Assembly: GCF_025273675.1 (NCBI RefSeq)
Contig: NZ_CP045809.1
Span: forward strand, 1,364,001 to 1,428,000
Direction of reading: 5' to 3'
Source of the DNA: Gordonia pseudamarae
GTDB taxonomy: Bacteria; Actinomycetota; Actinomycetes; Mycobacteriales; Mycobacteriaceae
DNA length: 64,000 nucleotides
Position numbers and translations under genes: made by a program. Within the stretch, counting starts at the first letter, position 1, and each line of letters begins with the position of its first letter. Shown here one piece after another: positions 52,647 through 62,191 of the stretch. Below the pieces are notes generated by a model that was not told where the DNA came from, made no database searches, and was given only the letters and a program-made list of their open reading frames with translations.

Positions 52647-53201
52647 ATGACGGCAACACAATTCATCAGTACTCGATTGTTCGCACGTGCGATCGCAGGC
52701 GCGGCCGCGGTGCTGACGGTAGGTGCACTCACCGCGTGCGGCTCCGACGACGACGCGTCGACGACGCTCACGCAGGCGGAATCGGTCACTCTGACCGACC
52801 AGTGGATCAAGGCCGCTGACACCGAGATGACAGCCGAGTTCGGCATCCTCACCAACAACTCCGACAACCAGGTCACCGTGACCGGTGGCCGATCGGACGC
52901 CGCGGGCAGCGTGGAGGTCCATGAGATCACCGAGGCCGACGGGGTCCGGTCGATGCAGGAAATCCAGGGAGGCCTGACGATCCCGGCCGGTGCGACGGTG
53001 GAACTGACACCCGGCGGCAACCACATCATGCTGATGGATCTGACCAGGCCGATCCGGGCCGGCGACCAGGTCACGATCACGTTGACGTTCGCCGACGGTT
53101 CAACCTTGGACGCGTCGGCCCAGGCGCGCGACTTCAGCGGCAATCAGGAGAAGTACGCCGACCACGAGACCTCGTCGGCAACGTCGCATGCCGGTGAGTA
53201 G
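52647..53201 (+). CDS. PCu(A)C-type copper chaperone lipoprotein
   Basis: A 184-aa protein with a lipobox signal (FARAIAGAAAVLTVGALTAC, Cys lipidated). The PCuAC domain carries the metal motif VEVHEITEADGVRSMQEIQ ... GGNHIMLMDL (H, M and HxM ligands for Cu(I)). PCuAC proteins deliver copper outside the membrane to cytochrome oxidase or copper oxidases. ATG 52647 is chosen because AAAGG lies 10 bases upstream; ATG 52629 and 52617 are in frame. It overlaps the DyP peroxidase gene by 14 bases and follows the putative copper membrane protein. Confidence 0.88.
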   Translation: MTATQFISTRLFARAIAGAAAVLTVGALTACGSDDDASTTLTQAESVTLTDQWIKAADTEMTAEFGILTNNSDNQVTVTGGRSDAAGSVEVHEITEADGVRSMQEIQGGLTIPAGATVELTPGGNHIMLMDLTRPIRAGDQVTITLTFADGSTLDASAQARDFSGNQEKYADHETSSATSHAGE

Positions 53202-54396
53202 CGGGATCGGCCGCCGCCGGTTCCTCGCCGGGGCGGCCGGTCTCGCCGGCCTCGGCGTCGGCGCCGGAGTGACCGCCGGTGGTGCCGCTGCGCTGCGGCC
53301 CGCGCCGACCGAGTGCACATTCGGTTCGGAAACTGTCGACTTCCACGGTGACCACCAGGCCGGGGTGACCACCACCCCTCCCGCGCACGTCACCTATGTG
53401 GGGGTCGACCTTGTGCCCGGCGCGAACGCGTCGGTCCTGGGGGGAATCCTCGGCATCTGGACCGATGATGCGGCCAGACTGACCCAGGGCCGTCCGTCAC
53501 TGTCGGACGCGGAGCCAGAACTGGCCCGACTGCCTGCCCGCCTGACCGTCACGGTGGGGATTGGTGAGCGGGTGTTCACTGTCGCCGACAAGGAGAAGCT
53601 ACGGCCGACGTGGCTTCGTCCGTTGCCGGCGTTCGGTATCGACAAACTCGACCCGAAATGGGGGCAGACCGACTTGTTGGTGGCGATCTGCTCCGACGAT
53701 CCGATGACCGTTGCACATACGGTCCGGGTGATGGTGAACGCCGTGCGCACCCGGATCCGGGTGCGCTGGGTACAGCGCGGCTTTCGGGAGTCACGCGGTG
53801 CGCAGGCCGACGGAGCGACCATGCGCAACCTGATGGGTCAGGTAGACGGCACGGTCCAGCCGGACAGTTCACTGCACGACAGCCTCATCTGGGACGACGG
53901 CTCGGCGCAACCATGGTTCGCCGGTGGTACGTCGTTGGTGCTGCGCCGCATCGCGATGGATCTGGACGGCTGGGCCGAACTGGACCGGCGAGGCAGGGAG
54001 TTGACCGTGGGGAGGCGTCTGTCCGACGGCGCCCCACTGTCCGGGACCAGTGAGCGAGACGATCCCGACTTCACAGCGATCAAGAACGGGCTGCCGGTGA
54101 TCCCGGCGTCGGCGCATGTGGCGCGGGCGCGCAGGACCGGCGATAGGGACCGGTTTCTGCGGCGGGCCTACAACTACGATGACCCACCGAACGGTGCGGC
54201 GATCTCCGACAGCGGTCTGCTGTTCGCCGCGTTCCAGCGGGACATCGACGCCCAGTTCGTGCCGGTACAGCGCAGGCTGGCCGAGCATGACGCGCTCAAC
54301 GAATGGACAGTGCCCATAGGATCGGCCGTGTACGCGATCCTGCCGGGAGTCCGGGAAGGAGAGGTGCTGGGATCGGCGCTGCACGAACGCCCGTAG
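53188..54396 (+). CDS. Dye-decolourising (DyP-type) heme peroxidase, Tat-exported
   Basis: The 402-aa protein begins MPVSSGIGRRRFLAGAAGLA, a twin-arginine signal (RRRFLAG), followed by a long hydrophobic h-region. It has the DyP GxxDG motif as LMGQVDGTVQ, the downstream GGTSLVLRRIAMDLDGW segment, and SERDDPDFTAIKNGLPV and a FAAFQRDIDAQFVPVQRRL end, all typical of DyP class A/B proteins. It uses H2O2 to oxidise phenolic or dye substrates. Overlap with the PCuAC gene suggests coordinated expression; in Streptomyces such pairs serve copper-oxidase maturation (known example DtpA/GlxA). Confidence 0.92.
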   Translation: MPVSSGIGRRRFLAGAAGLAGLGVGAGVTAGGAAALRPAPTECTFGSETVDFHGDHQAGVTTTPPAHVTYVGVDLVPGANASVLGGILGIWTDDAARLTQGRPSLSDAEPELARLPARLTVTVGIGERVFTVADKEKLRPTWLRPLPAFGIDKLDPKWGQTDLLVAICSDDPMTVAHTVRVMVNAVRTRIRVRWVQRGFRESRGAQADGATMRNLMGQVDGTVQPDSSLHDSLIWDDGSAQPWFAGGTSLVLRRIAMDLDGWAELDRRGRELTVGRRLSDGAPLSGTSERDDPDFTAIKNGLPVIPASAHVARARRTGDRDRFLRRAYNYDDPPNGAAISDSGLLFAAFQRDIDAQFVPVQRRLAEHDALNEWTVPIGSAVYAILPGVREGEVLGSALHERP

Positions 54397-54416
54397 CGAT
54401 GCCCTAAACTCGACGG

Positions 54417-57400
54417 GTGTCTACGCCTGCCTTACATGGACTGGCCGCCCTCACATGTAGCGACAAGGCGTTCGCCGGACTCGTCGCGCGGCGGGCCCAA
54501 CCCGAACTCGACATCACCGCCCCCGACGCGGCCAGGCCCTTCGTCGTCGCGGCACTCGCCGATCACGAGGCGGCACCTCTGCTGGTGGTGTCGGCCAACG
54601 GGCGGGAGGCCGACGATCTGACCGCCGAGCTGGCCGAGCTGTTGGGCGATCCACGCGCGGTTGCGCAGTTTCCGTCGTGGGAGACGCTGCCGCACGAGCG
54701 ACTCTCGCCCAGCGCGGACACGGTCGGTCAGCGCCTGGCGGTACTGCACCGGCTCGCCCACCCCGAAGGCGATCCTCTGCGGGTGGTGGTGACCACGGTC
54801 CGTTCGCTGGTGCAGCCGATGGCGCCCGGTCTCGGCGAGGCCCGGTCGATCACCCTCACCGAGGGCGCCGAGACCGACTTCGACGGCCTGCTCGCCCAAC
54901 TCGTCGAGATGGCGTACGAACGCGTCGACATGGTGGGACGACGCGGTGAATTCGCGGTACGCGGAGGCATTCTCGACGTGTTCCCGACGACGGCGGACTA
55001 TCCGGTGCGTGTCGAGTTCTGGGGTGACGAGATCAGTGAGACGCGGGCGTTCTCGGTGGCCGACCAGCGCACCCAGCCCGAGATCGATGTCGCCACCGTG
55101 CGGATCCATCCGTGCCGCGAACTGGTACTGAGTACCGAGGTCCGGGTGCGTGCGGCCGAACTCGCCGGGGAGGTCGGTGAGGATCAGATGCTCGTGGAGA
55201 TGCTCACCAAACTCTCCGAGGGCATACCCGTGGCCGGTATGGAGGCCCTGATCCCGGCGCTCGTCGACGGCGAGATGCAGCTGCTCACCCAGGTGGTGCC
55301 CGACGGCACGCGGGTGCTCATCCTGGACCCGGAGAAGGTGCGTACCCGGGCGGCGGGCCTGGCCGAGACCGGTGCGGAGTTCCTGGAGGCGTCGTGGCAG
55401 GCGGCCGCCGTCGGCGCCGACGCCCCGATCGACACCCGGGGCACCGCCATCGATCTGGAGGCGAGCGCCTATCGGTCGCTGGAGGCGGTGCGCCGGGCGA
55501 CGTTGCGGGCCGACAAGCCGTGGTGGACGGTCAGCCCGCTGTCCTCGGGCACCGGCGACGAGGTGGAACTCGAACTGGCCACCGGTCCCGCGCCGCACGG
55601 CGAGGAACCGGAGATCAAGAAGACCTTCGCGATGCTGCGGGCCCACGTCACCGGCGGCGGCGCCGCGGCGGTTGTGGTGGCGGGCAAGGGAACCGCACAA
55701 CGCGTGTGCGAACGTCTCGCCGACGCGGAGGTGCCCTCGGGTCTCGCCGACCCCGGCACGGCCCCGGAACCCGGCCGGGTCTCGGTGTTCCACGGCACGC
55801 TGCGCAGTGGCCTGGTGTGTCCGGGGGCCGCGCTGGTGATCGTCACCGAAGCCGACCTCACCGGCACGCGGGTCGCGAGCGTACGTGATGGTCGCAAGCT
55901 TCCGGCCAAGCGCCGCAACCAGGTCGACCCGCTCGCGCTGACCTCCGGCGACCTTGTCGTGCACGATCAGCATGGCATCGGCAAGTTCGTCGAGATGATC
56001 GAACGCACCGTGTCGGGGGCGCGCCGCGAATACCTGGTCATCGAATACGCGGCCGGTAAACGCGGTCAGCCCGGCGACCGGTTGTTCGTGCCGATGGACG
56101 CCCTCGACCAGTTGTCCCGGTATGTCGGTGGTGAGCAACCATCCCTGTCCAAGCTGGGCGGATCCGATTGGCAGAACACCAAACGCAAGGCCCGCAAGGC
56201 GGTTCGGGAGATCGCCGGTGAGCTGGTGCAGCTGTACGCGGCCCGGCACGCCGCACCGGGCTTCGCCTTCAGCCCCGACACCCCGTGGCAGCGGGAGATG
56301 GAGGATGCCTTCGACTTCACCGAGACCGTCGATCAGATGACGGTGATCGCCGAGGTGAAGTCCGATATGGAACGTCCGGTCCCGATGGACCGGGTGGTCG
56401 TCGGCGATGTCGGCTACGGCAAGACCGAGATCGCGGTGCGGGCGGCGTTCAAGGCGGTGCAGGACGGCAAGCAGGTCGCGGTGCTGGTGCCCACAACGAT
56501 TCTGGCGCAACAGCATCTGCAGACCTTCACCGAACGTATGACCGGCTTTCCGGTACGGGTCAAGGGTCTGTCACGGTTCACCGACGCCAAGGAATCCAAA
56601 CAGATCATCGACGAGATGGCCTCCGGCGAAGCCGATATCGTCGTCGGCACGCACCGGCTGCTGCAGACCGGCATCGTGTGGAAGGACCTCGGACTGGTGA
56701 TCGTCGACGAAGAACAACGGTTCGGTGTCGAGCACAAGGAGCACATCAAGTCGTTGCGCACCCACGTCGACGTTCTCACCATGTCGGCCACCCCGATTCC
56801 GCGGACCCTGGAGATGTCGATGGCCGGTATCCGGGAGATGTCGACCATCCTCACCCCGCCCGAGGAGCGGCACCCGGTGCTCACCTACGTCGGCGGGTAC
56901 TCGCCCAAACAGGTGGCCGCCGCCATCCGCCGCGAACTGCTGCGCGACGGCCAGGTGTTCTACGTGCACAACCGGGTTTCCACCATCGACAAGACCGCCA
57001 AGGAGATCGCGGCAATGGTGCCCGAGGCCAAAGTGGTTGTGGCACACGGGCAGATGAACGAAGATCAGCTGGAGAAGACGGTCGCCGGATTCTGGAACCG
57101 TGACTTCGACGTGCTGGTGTGCACCACCATCATCGAAACAGGTCTCGACATCTCCAACGCCAACACCCTCATCGTCGACCGCGCCGAGAATCTGGGACTG
57201 TCGCAGCTGCACCAATTGCGGGGCAGGGTGGGCCGTAGCCGCGAACGTGGCTACGCCTATCTGCTGTACAGCCCCGAAAAGCCGCTCACCGAAACGGCTT
57301 ACGACCGGCTGGCGACGATCGCGCAGAACAACGAACTCGGCGCCGGTATGGCCGTAGCACTCAAGGACCTCGAATTACGTGGCGCCGGAAACGTTCTCGG

Positions 57401-57983
57401 TGCCGAACAGTCCGGGCACGTGGCGGGCGTCGGATTCGACCTGTACGTGCGCCTGGTGGGCGAAGCGGTGGAGGCCTACCGGGCCGCCGCCGACGGCCGG
57501 ACGGTGCAGACTCAGGAGACCACCGAGGTTCGCATCGATCTGCCGGTCGACGCCCACATCCCCGTCGAGTACGTCGATTCGGACCGGCTGCGGTTGGAGG
57601 CATATCGCAAACTGGCCGCTGCCACCGACGACGACGCGGTCGATGCCATTCTCACCGAACTCACCGACCGTTACGGTGAACCCCCGGAGGAGACGAAGCG
57701 TCTGGCGCTGATCGCGCGGGTGCGGCTGCGGTGCCGCGAACGCGGCGTCGCCGAGCTCGGGGTGGTGGGTACGTCGGTGAAGATCTCCCCGCTCACCCTC
57801 CTCGACAGCGAACAGGTACGCCTCAAACGCATCTACTCCTCGGCTGCCTACCGGGCGACGACATCGGTGATCACGCTGCCGTTGCCGCGGACCGGGGGAG
57901 TGGGGTCGGCCAGGCTGCGGGACGAGGCGCTCATCGACTATCTCACCACGTTCCTCGTCACGATGAAACCGCTCACGGCATGA
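54417..57983 (+). CDS. mfd: Transcription-repair coupling factor
   Basis: Mfd displaces stalled RNA polymerase and recruits UvrA to lesions. The 1,188-aa protein has a UvrB-like N-terminal module ([62 protein letters not shown]), an RNAP-interaction domain ([25 protein letters not shown]), and RecG-type helicase domains with [16 protein letters not shown] (Walker A), [30 protein letters not shown] and [35 protein letters not shown], then a TRCF C-terminus. GTG 54417 is chosen; it overlaps the mazG ATG at its end (ATGA). Confidence 0.97.
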   Translation: MSTPALHGLAALTCSDKAFAGLVARRAQPELDITAPDAARPFVVAALADHEAAPLLVVSANGREADDLTAELAELLGDPRAVAQFPSWETLPHERLSPSADTVGQRLAVLHRLAHPEGDPLRVVVTTVRSLVQPMAPGLGEARSITLTEGAETDFDGLLAQLVEMAYERVDMVGRRGEFAVRGGILDVFPTTADYPVRVEFWGDEISETRAFSVADQRTQPEIDVATVRIHPCRELVLSTEVRVRAAELAGEVGEDQMLVEMLTKLSEGIPVAGMEALIPALVDGEMQLLTQVVPDGTRVLILDPEKVRTRAAGLAETGAEFLEASWQAAAVGADAPIDTRGTAIDLEASAYRSLEAVRRATLRADKPWWTVSPLSSGTGDEVELELATGPAPHGEEPEIKKTFAMLRAHVTGGGAAAVVVAGKGTAQRVCERLADAEVPSGLADPGTAPEPGRVSVFHGTLRSGLVCPGAALVIVTEADLTGTRVASVRDGRKLPAKRRNQVDPLALTSGDLVVHDQHGIGKFVEMIERTVSGARREYLVIEYAAGKRGQPGDRLFVPMDALDQLSRYVGGEQPSLSKLGGSDWQNTKRKARKAVREIAGELVQLYAARHAAPGFAFSPDTPWQREMEDAFDFTETVDQMTVIAEVKSDMERPVPMDRVVVGDVGYGKTEIAVRAAFKAVQDGKQVAVLVPTTILAQQHLQTFTERMTGFPVRVKGLSRFTDAKESKQIIDEMASGEADIVVGTHRLLQTGIVWKDLGLVIVDEEQRFGVEHKEHIKSLRTHVDVLTMSATPIPRTLEMSMAGIREMSTILTPPEERHPVLTYVGGYSPKQVAAAIRRELLRDGQVFYVHNRVSTIDKTAKEIAAMVPEAKVVVAHGQMNEDQLEKTVAGFWNRDFDVLVCTTIIETGLDISNANTLIVDRAENLGLSQLHQLRGRVGRSRERGYAYLLYSPEKPLTETAYDRLATIAQNNELGAGMAVALKDLELRGAGNVLGAEQSGHVAGVGFDLYVRLVGEAVEAYRAAADGRTVQTQETTEVRIDLPVDAHIPVEYVDSDRLRLEAYRKLAAATDDDAVDAILTELTDRYGEPPEETKRLALIARVRLRCRERGVAELGVVGTSVKISPLTLLDSEQVRLKRIYSSAAYRATTSVITLPLPRTGGVGSARLRDEALIDYLTTFLVTMKPLTA

Positions 57984-58642
57984 CGGCCGAGAAGGTTTCC
58001 GGGCAAGCCCTGCTCGATGCGGTGGCGCTGATGGACACCCTGCGGCGCAACGGACCGTGGGAGAGCACGCAGACCCACGAGTCGTTGCGTCGCTACCTGA
58101 TCGAGGAAACCTACGAACTCCTCGACGCCATCGACGCGGGCAAGCCCGAGGATCTGCTCGAAGAACTCGGTGACCTGTTGCTGCAGGTGCTCTTTCACGC
58201 CCGCATCGCCGCCGACCGTACCGGCGATGCCTTCGACATCGACGATGTCGCCCGCTCCTTCACCGCCAAGGTGTCCGGCCGCACCAGGGGCATCCTCGCG
58301 GGCTCCCACACCGACCTCAACACCCAGATCCGTGAGTGGGAAGAACTCAAGGCGGCCGAGAAGAAGCGTGACTCGGTGTTCGATGGCATCGCCCTGGGTC
58401 AGCCCGCCCTCGCGTTGACCCAGAAGATCCTCGAACGCCTCGACGCCGCGGGGTTCCCGGCCGACCGCATCGATCCCGCGATCGTGACCGTGACCGTCGT
58501 CCCGGGCGGGGACAGCGCCGAAGCGCTGGCCCGTTCCCGGGTCCTGGCCTTCATGGACGGGGTCCGCGCCGCCGAGGCGCGCGCCGCCGCCGACGACATC
58601 CGGCTCGACAATCTGCAGGCATGGCGCCGCTACCTGGGATGA
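57980..58642 (+). CDS. mazG: Nucleoside triphosphate pyrophosphohydrolase MazG
   Basis: MazG hydrolyses NTPs and dNTPs to monophosphates. The 220-aa protein has the MazG alpha-helical motif [42 protein letters not shown] (metal-binding EEx12-28ExxD pattern) and [18 protein letters not shown]. This single-domain length is typical of mycobacterial MazG. ATG 57980 overlaps the mfd stop (ATGA), so translation is coupled. The same order (mfd-mazG) is found at Rv1020-Rv1021. Confidence 0.95.
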   Translation: MTAEKVSGQALLDAVALMDTLRRNGPWESTQTHESLRRYLIEETYELLDAIDAGKPEDLLEELGDLLLQVLFHARIAADRTGDAFDIDDVARSFTAKVSGRTRGILAGSHTDLNTQIREWEELKAAEKKRDSVFDGIALGQPALALTQKILERLDAAGFPADRIDPAIVTVTVVPGGDSAEALARSRVLAFMDGVRAAEARAAADDIRLDNLQAWRRYLG

Positions 58643-58817
58643 CGCGCGAGCACGAACCGCCGTTCGGACGGTGACCGCCTACCGCGCGCCGACGTCGGGT
58701 GTGAGCGTGTGCCGATGTTTCGCTCATCGTGATTCTTGGGGGATGGTGTGCGTTTCTCCAGGCCGCGGTCTCCGGTCCGGTACGTCCGCGGCCGCCGGTC
58801 CGGGCATGATTGTGGAT

Positions 58818-60308
58818 ATGGCAGATGACACACGGGTGACTGGCGAACGCAGCGGCGCGAACGTGATCTTCGTCCACTGGCACGACCTGGGGCGGCACCT
58901 GGCCTGCTACGGAGCGGTGGGCGTGCAGAGTCCGGTACTCGATCAGCTGGCCGCCGACGGGGTACTGCTGACCTCCGCACATGCCACGGCGCCACTGTGC
59001 TCCCCGGCGCGCGGCTCACTGTTCACCGGGCAGTACCCCCACCGCAACGGACTCGTCGGGCTCGCCCACCACGGCTTCGCCTACCGGCCGGGGGTGCGGA
59101 CGCTGCCGTCGCTGCTGTCCGAGCACGGCTACCGCACGGTGCTGTTCGGCATGCAGCACGAAAGCACCGACCCGAGCAGCCTCGGCTTCGGCACCATCGA
59201 CGTATCCGACTCGCGCTGCGACTACGTCGTAGAACGCGCCACCGAATGGATCGACGACGACGGCGTGGGGGACCAGCCGTTCTTCCTGACCGCGGGCTTC
59301 TTCGAAACCCATCGGCCGTACCCGGAGGACGAGTACCCGCCCGCCGACCCGGACGCCATCGGTGTACCCGACTTCCTGCCCGACACCGCCGACGTTCGCG
59401 CAGATCTCGCCGGGCTGCACGGTTCCATCGCCAAAGCCGATGCGGCCGTGGGTCGTCTGCTCGACGCGATCGAGCGGGCCGGGCTCGCCGACAACACGTG
59501 GATCGTGTTCGCCACCGACCACGGGCTGGCCTTCCCGCGGGCCAAATCGACCCTGTACGCCGAAGGAACCGGCATCTCGTTCATCATTCGGCCGCCCCGC
59601 GTGCTCGCCCATCGCGGCAGCGTGTACGACGGCCTGTTCTCCGGTGTCGACCTCACCCCGACACTCCTGGACCTGCTCGGACTCCCCATCCCCGCCGACC
59701 TCGACGGCCTCTCCCACGCCCGCGAGCTGTTGGCGGACAGCACCCCCGCGCCACCTCAGCCGGCGAGCCCGGCCGGCGACGGACCCGTCCGGACGGCGGT
59801 GTTCACCGAGAAGACCTATCACGACGCCTTCGACCCGATTCGCGCGATCCGAACCAGGGATTTCAGCTATATCGAGAACCTCGCACCGCGTCCGCAGTTG
59901 CTGCTGCCGCTCGATATCGCCGACAGCCTGTCCGCACGGTCGCTGGATCCGCAATCCACAATTGTTCCGCGAGCGCAACGCGAACTGTATGACCTGCGTT
60001 TCGATCCGCATGAGCGAAACAACCTGGCCGGCAACCCTACCTACGCCGACATCGAGGCAGAACTGGCCGGACGGCTCGCGCAGTGGCGTTCGCGAACCGG
60101 TGACACCCTGCCCGGCACCGCTGTCGGCACCGAGATCGCCGCCGAGTTCATGCGCGCGTGGATGGCCCGTTCGGCGGACAAAGAGCCAGGTGAGGAGGCT
60201 TTGCCGTCGCGCAGGCCGCTCGGATCGCGGCGCGAACTCGCCGGTGAGATCACCACCGAACGGGTGTCGTCGGCGCGCCGGGACATGGATTCGGCGCGCA
60301 CGCCCTGA
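58818..60308 (+). CDS. Sulfatase-family hydrolase, N-sulfoglucosamine-sulfohydrolase-like
   Basis: A 496-aa type I sulfatase. FVHWHDLGRHLACYG is the HDLG variant of the N-terminal metal site, seen in heparan N-sulfatase-like enzymes. CSPARGSLFTGQYPHRNG has the C-x-P-x-R motif (Cys about 61), which is converted to formylglycine. ATDHGLAFPRAKSTLYAEGTGISFIIR is the second metal site (D-H). There is no signal peptide. It is followed by a Stf0 sulfotransferase and sulfate-activation genes. Removal of a sulfate group from a sulfated glycolipid or sugar is plausible but not shown. ATG 58806 is also possible. Confidence 0.88.
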   Translation: MADDTRVTGERSGANVIFVHWHDLGRHLACYGAVGVQSPVLDQLAADGVLLTSAHATAPLCSPARGSLFTGQYPHRNGLVGLAHHGFAYRPGVRTLPSLLSEHGYRTVLFGMQHESTDPSSLGFGTIDVSDSRCDYVVERATEWIDDDGVGDQPFFLTAGFFETHRPYPEDEYPPADPDAIGVPDFLPDTADVRADLAGLHGSIAKADAAVGRLLDAIERAGLADNTWIVFATDHGLAFPRAKSTLYAEGTGISFIIRPPRVLAHRGSVYDGLFSGVDLTPTLLDLLGLPIPADLDGLSHARELLADSTPAPPQPASPAGDGPVRTAVFTEKTYHDAFDPIRAIRTRDFSYIENLAPRPQLLLPLDIADSLSARSLDPQSTIVPRAQRELYDLRFDPHERNNLAGNPTYADIEAELAGRLAQWRSRTGDTLPGTAVGTEIAAEFMRAWMARSADKEPGEEALPSRRPLGSRRELAGEITTERVSSARRDMDSARTP

Positions 60309-60431
60309 TCGTTTCTCCGCCGGCCGGACCATCGCATCGGCACATCGGAGGCCAGAAGTAAAGAATTTGCTTCGGCGGTCCCGGAATTCCACCGGTTGCG
60401 ATCGGGTCCTCGCGCAATAGGCTTCGGCGCT

Positions 60432-61223
60432 GTGAACGCGAACAATGCGTACCTGGTGTGCGCGAGCCAGCGCAGCGGCAGCACGCTGCTGGTGGAGTCT
60501 CTTGCCGCGACCGGCGTGGCCGGCAGCCCGCAGGAGTTCTTCCAGTACTACCCGACATCGTCGCAGGCGCCGCAGCCCCGCGAGTGGTTCGCGGGGGTCG
60601 ACGACCCGGAGATCATCTCGCTGCTCGATGAGAGCGTGCCGGGCACCGTCGACACCCGGACCAGTGAGCAGTGGCGGGCCGACGTCCTGGCCGCAGGGTC
60701 GACCGGCAACGGCGTGTGGGGCGGAAAACTGATGTGGAATCAGACGCCGCTGCTGATCGCGCGCTCCCGGGTGGGCGACGGATCGCTGAGGGGCGCGATC
60801 CGTTGGCTGTTCGGGGGCGCCGACCCGCTGTTCATCCACGTGCATCGCGACAATCTGGCCAGTCAGGCGGTGTCGATGTGGCGGGCCGTGCAGACCCGGG
60901 TGTGGCGCGACGCCGGCAACTCACACCTCGACGACAAGGCCGTCTACCACGCCGAGGGCATCGCCCACCTGGCCCGGATCCTTGCCGAGCAGGAGCGTCG
61001 CTGGCGGGAATGGTTTGTGGCCGAGGGCGTCCCGGTGATCGACATCGAGTTCGGGCAACTCACCAAGGACCCGACCGGTACGACCGCCCAGGTGCTGCGG
61101 GCACTCGAACTGGACCCCGCGCTGGCCCCGCCGGCCCCACTCAAACCTCAGTCCAACGCGCGTTCCAAGGAATGGGTGACGCGCTACCGAGCCGACGCCG
61201 AACGAAACGGATACCCGCTATGA
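60432..61223 (+). CDS. stf0: Stf0-family sulfotransferase (trehalose 2-sulfotransferase type)
   Basis: Stf0 transfers sulfate from PAPS to the 2-position of trehalose, the first step of sulfolipid-1 synthesis in M. tuberculosis. The 263-aa protein opens with AYLVCASQRSGSTLLVESLAATGVAGSPQEFFQ (the PAPS 5'-phosphosulfate loop S-Q-R-S-G-S-T), then GVWGGKLMWNQ, IHVHRDNLASQAVSMWRA (3'-phosphate loop), and a short C-terminus. GTG 60432 is chosen because the family start is there. Its stop overlaps the cysD ATG (ATGA), so PAPS supply and use are translated together. Confidence 0.9.
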   Translation: MNANNAYLVCASQRSGSTLLVESLAATGVAGSPQEFFQYYPTSSQAPQPREWFAGVDDPEIISLLDESVPGTVDTRTSEQWRADVLAAGSTGNGVWGGKLMWNQTPLLIARSRVGDGSLRGAIRWLFGGADPLFIHVHRDNLASQAVSMWRAVQTRVWRDAGNSHLDDKAVYHAEGIAHLARILAEQERRWREWFVAEGVPVIDIEFGQLTKDPTGTTAQVLRALELDPALAPPAPLKPQSNARSKEWVTRYRADAERNGYPL

Positions 61224-62191
61224 CCCTCGATACCGCAGCCGTGGCACCAGCCGCCCCGGCCACCGCAACCGACGTCGAACACGTTCCCGCCCTGCGGATT
61301 CTGGAAGCCGAGGCGGTGCACATCATCCGTGAGGTGGTGGCCGAACTCGAACGTCCGGTGCTGCTGTTCTCCGGTGGCAAGGATTCGATCGTCCTGCTGC
61401 ACCTGGCGGAGAAGGCCTTCCGGCCGCATCCGCTGCCGTTCCCCATCCTGCACGTGGACACCGGACACAATTTCAGCGAGGTCATCGCGTTCCGCGACAA
61501 GCGGGTCACTCCGTCCGCGGCCCGGCCCGAGGGTGTCCGGCTGATCGTGGCCTCGGTGCAGGAGTCCATCGACACCGGCCGGGTCGAGGAAACCACCGAT
61601 CCGTCGGGTTCACGTAACCGGCTGCAGACCCGCACGCTACTCGACGCACTCGAAAAGTACCGGTTCGACGCCGCTTTCGGCGGTGCGCGCCGCGATGAGG
61701 ACCGAGCCCGCGCCAAGGAACGCGTATTCAGCTTCCGCGACGAATTCGGCCAGTGGGATCCGCGGGCGCAACGCCCCGAACCGTGGTCGATCTACAACGG
61801 CCGCATCCGGCGCGGTGAATCGGTTCGGGTGTTCCCGCTGTCGAACTGGACCGAACTCGACATCTGGCGATACATCGAACTGGAGAACATCGAGCTGCCG
61901 TCGATCTACTTCGCCGCACAGCGCGATGTCTTCGAACGCGACGGCATCCTGCTGACCGTCTCGCCGTTCACCCATCCGCGGCCGGAAGAGACCGTGAACA
62001 ACGAGTGGGTGCGGTACCGGACGGTCGGCGACCTGACGATCACCGGCGCGGTCCGTTCCACCGCCACCACGCTGCCCGAGATCATCGCCGAGGTATCGGA
62101 GGCAACAGTGTCCGAACGTGGCGAAACCCGTGCCGACGACCGAACCTCCAGTGCAGCAATGGAAGACCGCAAACGTGAAGGATACTTCTGA
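61220..62191 (+). CDS. cysD: Sulfate adenylyltransferase subunit 2 (CysD)
   Basis: CysD, with CysN, makes APS from sulfate and ATP. The 323-aa protein has the PP-loop ATP-pyrophosphatase motif LLFSGGKDSIVLLHLAEKAF (SGGxDS), followed by FGGARRDEDRARAKERVFSFRDEFGQWDPRAQRPEPWSIYN and LSNWTELDIWRYIELENIELPSIYFA. The GVQTTVS-type CysD end is replaced by a longer AMEDRKREGYF terminus, the conserved KREGYF. ATG 61220 overlaps stf0; its stop overlaps the cysNC ATG by one base. Confidence 0.96.
   Translation: MTLDTAAVAPAAPATATDVEHVPALRILEAEAVHIIREVVAELERPVLLFSGGKDSIVLLHLAEKAFRPHPLPFPILHVDTGHNFSEVIAFRDKRVTPSAARPEGVRLIVASVQESIDTGRVEETTDPSGSRNRLQTRTLLDALEKYRFDAAFGGARRDEDRARAKERVFSFRDEFGQWDPRAQRPEPWSIYNGRIRRGESVRVFPLSNWTELDIWRYIELENIELPSIYFAAQRDVFERDGILLTVSPFTHPRPEETVNNEWVRYRTVGDLTITGAVRSTATTLPEIIAEVSEATVSERGETRADDRTSSAAMEDRKREGYF

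Noticed and set aside
54432-56516. 694-aa minus-strand frame opposite mfd
   Set aside because: Shadow of the mfd gene with no recognisable protein character.
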